Shown: piece by piece, positions 29,870 through 37,106 of the stretch
How positions within the stretch are numbered: position 1 is the first letter of the stretch
How the letters are laid out: each line of letters opens with the position of its first letter
Source of the DNA: JAKQIM01 sp964633225
Lineage (GTDB): Bacteria > Chloroflexota > Anaerolineae > Anaerolineales > UBA4823
NCBI GenBank assembly: GCA_964633225.1
Contig: CAZWFQ010000029.1
Location: 1-42,305 of the forward strand
Reading direction: 5' to 3'
Length of the DNA: 42,305 nt
Notes under the pieces: model-generated
Databases searched by the model: none
What the model saw: the letters and a program-made list of their open reading frames with translations, nothing else
Told to the model about the DNA's origin: nothing
Translations under genes and position numbers: made by a program

Positions 29870-30807
29870 GTCTCGATCAGGTGGCGCAGGGTTTCTTCGC
29901 CCTGGTCGGCACTGATCTTCACCACCTGCCCGGCTGAGAAGCTGAGGGTGAACTTTTCGATCGCCCGCCCGGCGTGCACAAAAGGCTTGGTGGTGGTCAC
30001 ATGCCCCTCCACCCGCTCACGGTGCGGCAGGCTGAAGATCTCTTCGGTGGGGAAGTTGGGCACGTGCGGGATGCCGCTGTGGCTGGTGGCCTGCCCGCCT
30101 GCCCAGGCATGCCCGGCCGGTAGGCCCACGCGCAGGTCTGTGCCAGGGCCGCGGAAGTGCAGGGCCGTGTATTGCTTGGCGGTCAGGTAAGCGCCGCGCT
30201 GGCGGATCTGCCGGATGTGCGCCTGCCAGGCTGCCACTGGGTCTGCTGCCTCCACCCGGCAAGCTGCCAGGATGGCCTGCCACAGGTGCTCTATTTGGGC
30301 CTCGGGCGGCAGGGAGGGGAAAACTTTGGCCGCCCAACCCGGCGTGGGCACTGAGACGACTGTGCCGTTCAGCGGCTGGGAGGCGTTGTGATCGGCAAAG
30401 GCCTTGCTAATCTGCAGGGTGGCGTGCTGCATCTGGCTGACCAGGGCCGAGTCTTGGCCTTTGAGCAGGTCAGGGTCTTCGGCAGAAATTGAAACCAGGG
30501 CGTCGCCATTTTGGGCATATTCCAATGCCACCTGGCCGCGCCAGGGCGAGCTTTCGCCAAACGAGTCGTGCGGGGCATACTCCAGGCGCGCACGGGTCAG
30601 CCCGTCGTCCCCCCACAATACTTCCACGTAGCGCGCCCCCACCTGGTAGGCGTGCCGGGCCAGCATGCGTACAAAGGGGGCGCATTCCAGCGGCACGTAA
30701 CGGCGAGGGCTGCCAACCAGCAAGCGTTGGCCTGGCTGCACGTTTAAGGCGATCTTGACGATCAATTCGGCATAACGGTCAATTGAAGGGCTTAGATCGA
30801 GGCTCAT
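29870..30807 (-). CDS. M29 family aminopeptidase (3' partial at gap)
   Basis: The first 312 residues of a leucyl/thermophilic-type aminopeptidase (AmpS/AmpT family) are present. They include IDRYAELIVKIALNVQPGQRL at the N-terminus, a Rossmann-like region, and the metal-site segment PNFPTEEIFSLPHRERVEG, whose Glu and His residues bind the two metal ions. Later ligands (His, Tyr, His and Asp in the C-terminal third) lie in or beyond the N run. The family is cytoplasmic and dimeric and releases N-terminal residues from peptides. AAGGAA lies four bases before the ATG. The translation across the N run is not meaningful. Confidence 0.9.
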
Positions 30808-30953
30808 ACTGTTCCTTGATTGTGGGATTTCCTTTAAGGCTAGAAGGGTCAGCAGCAGGTGCGGCTACATTTCCTGTTGACTGAACTGCTGATAACGATG
30901 CTCAATTGTTGGTGACGATCCATCTGATTTTTCCCCCGTTCATTTTTGGGTGA

Positions 30954-31012
30954 GAGGGAGGGCACAGGCTATTGTGCTGCGGAGCGACCAGCCACAGCCT
31001 TGTGCCCCCCTC
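30954..31012. repeat. Imperfect long hairpin in intergenic region
   Basis: GAGGGAGGGCACAGGCT with ATTGTG on the left can pair imperfectly with CACAGCCTTGTGCCCCCCTC on the right. There is no T-tract on either strand. The rest of 30808-31022 shows nothing I can assign. Confidence 0.4.
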
Positions 31013-31022
31013 TTCGCCTGTT

Positions 31023-31196
31023 TTACAGACCGTCGAGCATGTTGCCCAGGGCTAATACAACAAAGCCGACCAGGACCAGCCAGAAGGCGAAGCCACCGAT
31101 CAAGGGCAGGGTGGGGACGATCATGCCAAGCAGGCCGAGCACGGCCAGGGCAACAGCAATCCAGAAGGTGATTTGACGAGGTGCACTGAGTTTCAT
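31023..31196 (-). CDS. 57-residue two-helix membrane protein
   Basis: A short gene reads MKLSAPRQITFWIAVALAVL, continues through LGMIVPTLPLIGG to a second helix FAFWLVLVGFVVLALGN, and ends MLDGL. The strong site GGAGGA is six bases before the ATG, and coding character is clear (two clean hydrophobic helices joined by a Pro/Gly turn). I remember very similar small proteins from Anaerolineae genomes, but no function is known. It lies upstream of the M29 gene on the same strand, separated by 215 bases, with a scaffold gap 98 bases upstream. Confidence 0.82.
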   Translation of the reverse strand: MKLSAPRQITFWIAVALAVLGLLGMIVPTLPLIGGFAFWLVLVGFVVLALGNMLDGL

Positions 31197-31294
31197 AGGA
31201 TTTCCTCCGTATTAGGTAGTTTTTTTTGTTTGTTACTTACTGCTCCGCAACATATTGCTACAACTACTCATTAAACACCAAAAATGAAATTTAG

Positions 31295-31394
31295 NNNNNN
31301 NNNNNNNNNNNNNNNNNNNNNNNNNNNNNNNNNNNNNNNNNNNNNNNNNNNNNNNNNNNNNNNNNNNNNNNNNNNNNNNNNNNNNNNNNNNNNN
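31295..31394. other. Scaffold gap (100 N)
   Basis: A run of exactly 100 N. The sequence left of it is AT-rich and non-coding; the sequence right of it begins inside the M20 gene, whose first 130 or so residues are missing. The true gap must therefore exceed 100 bases. Confidence 0.98.
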
Positions 31395-32158
31395 ACCTGC
31401 GCGGTGACCTGATCTTGCAGGCGGTGGTGGATGAGGAATATGCTGGCGCGGGTACCACAACCGTAGCCCCGCTCTATCCAGCAGATGGCGCTATCATTGC
31501 CGAGCCCACCGAAGAACAACTGATCGTGGCGCATAAGGGGTATGTCTGGCTGGAAGTGGAGACCGTAGGCGTGGCTGCCCACGGCTCCCGCCCGGACCTG
31601 GGCGTAGACGCCATCATCAAGATGGCCCCCGTGCTGGCTGGGATCGAAGCCTTGCAGCAGCGTCTGCAAACACAGCCGGCCCATCCCCTCTTGGGGCACG
31701 CCTCTGTGCATGCCTCGTTGATCCAGGGCGGGCACGAGCTGGCAACTTACCCAGAGCGCTGTGTGCTGTCCATCGAACGCCGCACCCTGCCAGGTGAGAC
31801 GCCTGCCGGGGTGCAGGCTGAGATGCAAGCGCTCCTCCGCCAGCAGAGCCAGATAGATCTGGCCTTCAAAGCCCAACTGCGCATGGGCATGGTGCGCTCT
31901 CCTCTCGAAACCCCCCAGGATGCTGCCATCGTACAGACGGTGAGGCGCGCCGGGGCCGCTGTCTTTGGCCGTCCGCCTGGCCTGGCAGGCGTCTCTTACT
32001 GGACCGACGCGGCTACCTTGTGGGCGGCTGGCATCCCCAGCCTGCTGCTGGGGCCACGCGGCGGTGGCGCGCATGCCGCTGAAGAATGGGTTGAGTTGGA
32101 AAGCGTGGCGGCTTGCGCCGAAGTCTACCTGGAAACAGCCCGGCAGTTCTGTGCCTGA
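31395..32158 (+). CDS. M20 family metallopeptidase (ArgE/DapE type, 5' partial)
   Basis: The frame enters from the gap (first full codon at 31397) with RGDLILQAVVDEEYAGAGT, which holds the catalytic general base Glu and a neighbouring metal-binding Glu. The dimerisation (lid) domain follows, with HKGYVWLEVETVGVAAHGSRPDLGVDAI. The C-terminal catalytic segment has SYWTDAATLWAAGIPSLLLGP and the last metal ligand in HAAEEWV. The family deacylates N-acyl amino acids or cleaves dipeptides; ArgE, DapE and carboxypeptidase G2 are close types, and the exact substrate is not resolved. The patatin gene follows 19 nt downstream on the same strand. Confidence 0.9.
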
Positions 32159-32177
32159 AGTGTGAAAGGGACCAAGT

Positions 32178-33038
32178 ATGGAAGAAAAATTGACCTTTGT
32201 GCTCAGCGGAGGCGGATCACGCGGGGCTTTGCAGGTAGGGGCCTTGTATGCTTTATTAGAAGCCGGCTACCGGCCCGACTTGCTGGTGGGTACTTCAATC
32301 GGCTCGGTAAACGCCACTTTCCTGGCGATCAACGGTTTCTCCAAGAGCAGCCTGGATCATCTTGCCGCCTCCTGGCGCGAAGTGGTGGATATGGATTTGC
32401 TGCCCGCCAATTATTTTTGGCTGGCGATCCGCACGATGATGGGACGTTCTTACAGTGATCCGTCTCGCCGCATCCGTGAATTTTTGGTCGCCCATGGATT
32501 GAGCGAGGAAATGCGCTTTGCAGACTTTCAATCGCCGCGCCTGGTGATCGTTTCGTCTGACCTGAACAGTGGGCAGCCGGTGCTGCACGGTGATGACCTG
32601 GACGAGAACGTGTTGGAGGCGGTCTTGTTTTCCAGTGCTTTGCCCCCTTGGGTGCTGCCGGTAAAAAGGAATCACCGCTATTTGATGGATGGCGGTGTGG
32701 TCAGCAACTTGCCGGTAGAGCCAGCCTTGCGCATGGGGGCCACCCGCATTGTGGCATTAGACCTGACCGATGTGCGGGATACGCCAGGCATCGCCGAAGG
32801 GGTGCCTGCCTTCTTGGAAAAACTCTCGATGGCTGTGGAAAGGCGGCAGGCCGACCTGGAATTGGAGTTGGCAGCCGCCCGCGGCGTGCCGCTCTTATAC
32901 TTCGGGCTGGCAAGCCAAGACCCCATCCCGCTATGGGATTTCCACCATGCCGATGAATTGATGGAGCAGGGCTACGAGATCGCCCGCCAGGTGCTCAGCC
33001 AGCATCCCGAATTTATGCCTGGCACGCTCAAGGGGTAG
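32178..33038 (+). CDS. Patatin-like phospholipase
   Basis: This 286-residue cytoplasmic protein has the patatin Ser-Asp dyad: oxyanion-hole GGGSRG (11-16), nucleophile Ser40 in GTSIGS (G-x-S-x-G) and Asp171 in MDGGVVSNLP. The family hydrolyses acyl groups of phospholipids, as in the bacterial RssA/YchK type, and the length and lack of extra domains fit that group. AAAGGGA lies upstream of the ATG. It is probably cotranscribed with the M20 peptidase gene. It converges on the membrane-protein gene at 33085, with about 46 bases between and no clear terminator. Confidence 0.91.
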   Translation: MEEKLTFVLSGGGSRGALQVGALYALLEAGYRPDLLVGTSIGSVNATFLAINGFSKSSLDHLAASWREVVDMDLLPANYFWLAIRTMMGRSYSDPSRRIREFLVAHGLSEEMRFADFQSPRLVIVSSDLNSGQPVLHGDDLDENVLEAVLFSSALPPWVLPVKRNHRYLMDGGVVSNLPVEPALRMGATRIVALDLTDVRDTPGIAEGVPAFLEKLSMAVERRQADLELELAAARGVPLLYFGLASQDPIPLWDFHHADELMEQGYEIARQVLSQHPEFMPGTLKG

Positions 33039-33084
33039 TGAACACCAATAGGCGTCTTTGATAGGAAAAGGTTCTGGCCATTCA

Positions 33085-33585
33085 TCACTTTTTCTTCTTC
33101 TTGAGCATATCTACCAGGGCCAGGATGATCCCCAGCCCGATAAAGATGTAGCCNNNNNNNNNNNNNNNNNNNNNNNNNNNNNNNNNNNNNNNNNNNNNNN
33201 NNNNNNNNNNNNNNNNNNNNNNNNNNNNNNNNNNNNNNNNNNNNNNNNNNNNNGCCCACTGCCAGCCGCCCATGGCCGTCTCGCCAGAGGCCAGCCCGGT
33301 GACCACGGCCAGCCCCTGAGACGCAATCACCATGAACACCCCAATTCCCAGGCTCCAGGCGATGAGCTGGTGTTGGATGCGCACGCGCAGCGCAGCCCAC
33401 AGCAGCAGCCCACCGCCAACCAGGAACAATGGAAAAAGCTCAGCCGGCATCAAAAAATCAAACATGCCCCGGCCTCCTTGGAGCAGCCTCACCAGCCAGA
33501 ACACGACGGGAAGCAAGATTGGGATCCATGCCAGTACCGTTCCAGCGATGGCTAGAATTTTGGTGAGAAGATCATTATTTTTCAT
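33085..33585 (-). CDS. Hypothetical membrane protein interrupted by gap
   Basis: The N-terminal 110 residues carry three hydrophobic helices (AIAGTVLAWIPILLPVVFWL, FPLFLVGGGLLLWAAL, LIAWSLGIGVFMVIASQGLA). After the 100-N run the same frame resumes with GYIFIGLGIILALVDML and a Lys-rich end. The two parts are in the same frame when the run is counted as 100 bases, so they probably belong to one protein of about 166 residues with four or five helices. I do not recognise the family. GAGGAGG lies five bases before the ATG. It follows the 44-codon gene by 11 nt, forming a small operon. Confidence 0.68.
   Translation of the reverse strand: MKNNDLLTKILAIAGTVLAWIPILLPVVFWLVRLLQGGRGMFDFLMPAELFPLFLVGGGLLLWAALRVRIQHQLIAWSLGIGVFMVIASQGLAVVTGLASGETAMGGWQWXXXXXXXXXXXXXXXXXXXXXXXXXXXXXXXXXXGYIFIGLGIILALVDMLKKKKK
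33154..33253. other. Scaffold gap (100 N)
   Basis: A run of exactly 100 N inside a membrane-protein gene. The preserved frame on both sides suggests that the missing stretch is close to 100 bases, or 100 plus a multiple of three. Confidence 0.98.
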
Positions 33586-33596
33586 CTTTGCCTCCT

Positions 33597-33731
33597 CTAA
33601 TGCCCCACCTGAAGCCGCCCATACATCCAGGCGCAGATGCCTTCCCGGGCGAAATCGGGATAGCTTCCATCGCTGCGCAGTTGGCCGGGGTTGCCTTCGA
33701 CAATCTCTAGTTCAATCTGGTAGTCTCGCAT
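33597..33731 (-). CDS. 44-residue hypothetical protein (possible TIGR04076-like)
   Basis: A short gene starts at the ATG at 33731 with GGAG six bases upstream and encodes MRDYQIELEIVEGNPGQL, then a polar stretch, then REGICAWMYGRLQVGH. The pattern of an N-terminal beta strand and a C-terminal G-I/F-C-x-W-A/M motif recalls TIGR04076-type small proteins, but it is shorter than usual, so this is tentative. A longer open frame upstream to 33920 is repeat-derived and non-coding. It is the first gene of a two-gene unit with the membrane protein. Confidence 0.6.
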   Translation of the reverse strand: MRDYQIELEIVEGNPGQLRSDGSYPDFAREGICAWMYGRLQVGH

Positions 33732-33776
33732 AGGTTGCTCCTCTAACAATTTTATCTCTGTAATTCCTGTACACTG

Positions 33777-33782
33777 ATTATA
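33777..33782 (-). promoter_or_regulatory. -10 box upstream of the 44-codon gene
   Basis: TATAAT on the minus strand (33782-33777) would start transcription near 33770, leaving a leader of about 40 nt that contains the AGAGGAG ribosome binding site. No good -35 is visible. Confidence 0.45.
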
Positions 33783-33817
33783 AATCACTTCGCTGCCCAC
33801 TGTGATTAAAGCGGCTG

Positions 33818-33865
33818 ACCGCAGAGATAGCCTTCGAAACTCAGCGCACTCCGCCTCTCTGCGGT
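33818..33865. repeat. CTCTGCG-type palindromic dispersed repeat, copy 3
   Basis: Perfect 10-base arms ACCGCAGAGA (33818-33827) and TCTCTGCGGT (33856-33865) flank a 28-base centre. The right half, from AAACTCAGC onward, matches the copy at 11928-11996 at 25 of 30 positions. It lies between divergent genes. Confidence 0.72.
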
Positions 33866-33886
33866 GATAATCTCTTCGCCTCGCGA

Positions 33887-33892
33887 TATAAT
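33887..33892 (+). promoter_or_regulatory. -10 box of the nitroreductase gene
   Basis: TATAAT (33887-33892) is 34 bases before the ATG at 33926, which also has an AAGGGAG ribosome binding site. The -35 position falls in the end of the palindromic repeat and is not a clear hexamer. Confidence 0.45.
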
Positions 33893-33925
33893 GATGCCAA
33901 CACCACACAAGGGAGAACAATCCGC

Positions 33926-34486
33926 ATGAACGAAACCATCAAAACCATCCTCGAACGGAGAAGTGTGCGCAGTTATGAATCCACCCCGGTGGAGAAAGAA
34001 AAGATAGACATCATCCTTCAATGCGGCCAATTTGCCCCCTCGGGCATGAACCGCCAGCCCTGGCATTTCACGGTCATCACCAGGCGGGCCGTGCTGGATA
34101 AGATCTCGGCTGAGAATAAGCGGGTCATGCTCCAGTCGCCGATCGAGAGCCTGCGCCTGCGGGCCGAGGATCCCAATTTCGACAGCTTCAGGGGCGCGCC
34201 GATGGCGATCATCGTCTCTGGCGAAGATGACGCTGCTTATGCTGGGGCCGACTGCGCCAACGCACTGGAGAACATGGCGCTTGCCGCCCAATCCCTGGGT
34301 TTGAGCAGTTGTTACCTGGCCTCTTTTAAGCTTGCTATGGAAACGCCCGAGGGTGCCTTCTTGCTGGAAGAGCTGCGCATTCCCAAGGGCTTTAAGCCCT
34401 GGTTTGCCCTATCCCTGGGTTACGGCAATGAAGCGCTGGGAGAGCGCGCCCCCCGGCGAGAAAATACCATTACCTTCGTTGAATGA
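33926..34486 (+). CDS. Nitroreductase family protein
   Basis: A 186-residue FMN-dependent oxidoreductase of the nitroreductase fold. It has IKTILERRSVRSYESTPV at the N-terminus (Arg and Ser residues that bind the FMN phosphate), QFAPSGMNRQPWHFTVI, the central region GADCANALENMALAAQSLGLSSCYL, and the C-terminal LSLGYGNEALGERAPRREN. The family reduces nitro groups, quinones or flavins using NAD(P)H; the physiological substrate is unknown. It is monocistronic, with a promoter upstream and a GC-rich hairpin 12 nt after the stop. Confidence 0.92.
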   Translation: MNETIKTILERRSVRSYESTPVEKEKIDIILQCGQFAPSGMNRQPWHFTVITRRAVLDKISAENKRVMLQSPIESLRLRAEDPNFDSFRGAPMAIIVSGEDDAAYAGADCANALENMALAAQSLGLSSCYLASFKLAMETPEGAFLLEELRIPKGFKPWFALSLGYGNEALGERAPRRENTITFVE

Positions 34487-34497
34487 TCCAAGGCAGA

Positions 34498-34522
34498 GCG
34501 GGCAATACCATCGTCTGCCCGC
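34498..34522. terminator. Candidate hairpin between convergent genes
   Basis: GCGGGCA (34498-34504) and TGCCCGC (34516-34522) form a seven-base stem with an 11-base loop between the nitroreductase and isochorismatase-like genes. There is no T-tract, so terminator function is uncertain. Confidence 0.4.
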
Positions 34523-34541
34523 CTGCTTGAAACTTCGTAAA

Positions 34542-35060
34542 CTAGCCGAATGAGATTTCTGCGGTAGATTTTAACTCTACCTGCATCGCCCTCAGCTTTT
34601 CGTGCAGCTCTTCGATCAGCCTGGCGGCATCTTTGCTGTAGCTGCTGTGTGCGTCTTTAGCCAGGGTGACGTGGTAGCCCAACTCCAGTGCGCCGATGCT
34701 GGTGGCGCGCACGCAGCCATGTGTCACCAGCCCGGTGATCACCAGGGCGGTGATATTTCTGGCTTGCAGAAGCTCTGCCAGGTTGGTGGCCTCAAAGGCA
34801 TTGCCGTGTTCCTTGTGGACGATCAAGTCCTCAGGCAGGGGTTGGAGCTGCTCATGCAGTTCCCAGCCCGCTGAGCCTTTCAACAAGATCCGATCGCTGG
34901 AATGCTGGATATAGATCACCGGCGCGCTGCTGTGGTGGGCGCGCTGTACCAGGGTGTTGATGTTTGCCAGCAGGGATTCTGCCTGGTAGATTTTGGTGGA
35001 TTTCTGGAAGAGCTCTTCTTGCACATCAATGATCAGTAAGGCGGTGTTTTGCGGGGACAT
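34542..35060 (-). CDS. Isochorismatase-like cysteine hydrolase
   Basis: This 172-residue cytoplasmic hydrolase has the catalytic triad of the isochorismatase/nicotinamidase superfamily: Asp12 in LLIIDVQ, Lys83 in VHKEHGNAF and Cys117 in LVTHGCVRAT. The cis-peptide segment VITGLVTHGC is intact. Residues for metal binding typical of nicotinamidases are not obvious, so a general amide or ester hydrolase is the safest reading. AAAGGTGA lies about ten bases before the ATG. It follows the diguanylate cyclase gene by 18 nt on the same strand, and the functional link is unclear. Confidence 0.9.
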   Translation of the reverse strand: MSPQNTALLIIDVQEELFQKSTKIYQAESLLANINTLVQRAHHSSAPVIYIQHSSDRILLKGSAGWELHEQLQPLPEDLIVHKEHGNAFEATNLAELLQARNITALVITGLVTHGCVRATSIGALELGYHVTLAKDAHSSYSKDAARLIEELHEKLRAMQVELKSTAEISFG

Positions 35061-35078
35061 ATTTTTTTGTTCACCTTT

Positions 35079-37106
35079 CTAAGTGATAACGGCCTCTTCT
35101 CGGCACCAAACCGTCACCTGGTTTCTTCCTTTTTGCTTGGATTTGTACAATGCTTTATCGGCTTTGATGATTGTTTCTTCTCCACTGCCGCCATCCTGGG
35201 GGTAGCTTGCCACGCCAAAAGACATGGTCACCCCCAGGTGCTTCCCTTCGTGTTCGATGGTGACCTCTGCGCACTTTTGCCGGAGCTTCTCAGCGCGCTG
35301 TGCGGCTGATGCAGAAGATGCTCCTGGCAGTACCAGCACAAATTCCTCGCCCCCATAGCGGCAGACGAAATCAGATTTGCGCGTCGAGCCAGCCATCAGG
35401 CCAGCAAGCTTGATCAAGAATAGATCGCCAACCTGGTGCCCATAGGTGTCATTGATGTCTTTAAAGTGGTCGATATCTGAGACGATGATGCTGAGCGGGT
35501 TCCCTTCCCGTTCTGAGCGCGTAACCTCCCGCTCCAGCATCTCAGCCAGGTAGCGGCGGTTATAGAGCCCGGTCAGCGGATCGTGCAGGGCCAGTTCGCG
35601 CAGCTCAGCCTGTAGTTCTTCCACCTCTGCCACACGCAAGCTTAACTGTTCATTGGCAGCCCTGAGCGCTTCTTCTGCCTCTTTGCGTTCGCTGATATCG
35701 CGTACTACGCTTTGGATGTGCAGGGGCCTGCCGTTTTTATCTCTGATCAGCTCGGCATTGATCTCGACCGGAAAAACGCGCCCATTTTTGTTCCGGAATT
35801 GCCTCTCGAAGAGGGGAACACTTTCGCCAGCCAGCAGCTGCGAAAACACATTCTTGCTCCCGTCAAGCTCGGCCGAGATATCGTTAAGCGATAAGCCGAT
35901 CATTTCTTCGGGCGAATACCCCAGCATATCCGATGCGCGCTGGTTGGCTGCCAGGTGGCGCCCATCCAGGTTGATGATGAACACGGCGTCGTGGGTCTGC
36001 TCGAACAGAGAGCGAAAACGCAGCTCACTTTTGCTCTTGGCCTCTTCGATCCTTTTGCGCTCAGAGATGTTTGTATGAACCCCAATTACCCGCAGGGGCT
36101 TCCCAGCCAGGCTGCGGCTGAGCACCTTACCCCGGTCTAACACCCAGATATACCCCCCATCTTTGCAGCGCAACCGGTATTCGCTGGCATAGATCTCGGT
36201 TTGTCCATTTAGATGCTGGTTGAGGTCTTCGTAGACGCGCTCCTGGTCATCCGGATGAATCCGTTGATCCCATTCTTCCAGGTTGTTCCCAACCTCATCT
36301 GCTTCATATCCCAGCATTTTCTTCCACTGTGGAGAGTAATACAGGAGATTGGTCTGCACGTTCCAATCCCATACCCCATCGCCGGGGCCTTCCAGTGCAA
36401 ACTGCCAGCGCGCCTCGCTATCGCGCAGAGCTTCTTCTGTACGCTTGCGTTCTTCGACTTCTTTTTGTGTGTGCTTGAGCGCATCCAGGATAGTTTGCAG
36501 GGCATAGTTGGTGATGTAGCCTGCCACCCCAAACATAAAAGTATACGTGATCCATTGGGTGAACCCCACCCCGTAATTGGGCACTGTGAGCAGGCCAAAG
36601 TTTTCTGCCAGGATCACGCCCCCCACAGCCAATGACGATGCCAGCGTAGCCGCCAGGATCCCGCGCCTGCCAAATAAATTCCCCGCGATGACCACCAGGA
36701 ACAAGTACATCGCGCTAACGGTGGTGCGGATGGTTCCCACGCTAACGGCAGACGCGCTGACCGCGGCAATCCCAAGGCTGATCAGGCAAAATCCTACCCA
36801 GGTGACCTGGCCGTAAAACAACCAGCGGCGCAGCAATAAGCATACGCTCAGGATGAGGGCGTTGATCAGCAGGGTTGTCATAGGAAGCCGCCCGCCAATC
36901 CAGCTTCCCCCCAGCACCAGGGTCGTATACGTTATGATGAATAGCAGTGTCGCGTTGATCAAGCCGGCGCGACGGCTTTTTTCTTCATCACCTTCAAAGT
37001 TTGGTGGAGCGAGCCAACGTTTGATCAAAGTTTCCCCATAAATATTGTTTGCCTGAACAAGGGCGGCCTGTGCTAATCCACCGGCTGTAGTTTCAGCACC
37101 ACGCAT
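35079..37106 (-). CDS. Membrane diguanylate cyclase with two PAS domains
   Basis: Up to 675 residues. Six or so membrane helices span about 48-210 and form a sensor resembling MASE domains. A coiled coil (HTQKEVEERKRTEEAL), a first PAS domain (about 235-355, with the PAC end GVHTNISERKRIEE), a second PAS domain (about 365-485, ending VVRDISERKEAEEAL) and another coiled coil follow. The GGDEF domain (about 515-670) has an active site reading GGEEF and an RKSD inhibitory I-site five residues before it, so the enzyme should make c-di-GMP under product inhibition. The ATG at 37106 overlaps the galactosidase gene by 34 bases and lacks a ribosome binding site. A TTG at 37028, with GGGGA just upstream, is a plausible alternative. 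Confidence 0.92.
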   Translation of the reverse strand: MRGAETTAGGLAQAALVQANNIYGETLIKRWLAPPNFEGDEEKSRRAGLINATLLFIITYTTLVLGGSWIGGRLPMTTLLINALILSVCLLLRRWLFYGQVTWVGFCLISLGIAAVSASAVSVGTIRTTVSAMYLFLVVIAGNLFGRRGILAATLASSLAVGGVILAENFGLLTVPNYGVGFTQWITYTFMFGVAGYITNYALQTILDALKHTQKEVEERKRTEEALRDSEARWQFALEGPGDGVWDWNVQTNLLYYSPQWKKMLGYEADEVGNNLEEWDQRIHPDDQERVYEDLNQHLNGQTEIYASEYRLRCKDGGYIWVLDRGKVLSRSLAGKPLRVIGVHTNISERKRIEEAKSKSELRFRSLFEQTHDAVFIINLDGRHLAANQRASDMLGYSPEEMIGLSLNDISAELDGSKNVFSQLLAGESVPLFERQFRNKNGRVFPVEINAELIRDKNGRPLHIQSVVRDISERKEAEEALRAANEQLSLRVAEVEELQAELRELALHDPLTGLYNRRYLAEMLEREVTRSEREGNPLSIIVSDIDHFKDINDTYGHQVGDLFLIKLAGLMAGSTRKSDFVCRYGGEEFVLVLPGASSASAAQRAEKLRQKCAEVTIEHEGKHLGVTMSFGVASYPQDGGSGEETIIKADKALYKSKQKGRNQVTVWCREEAVIT

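Noticed and set aside
33732..33920. Upstream extension of the 44-codon gene.
   Set aside because: The extension crosses the palindromic repeat and the -10 region; a strong ribosome binding site is placed for the ATG at 33731.
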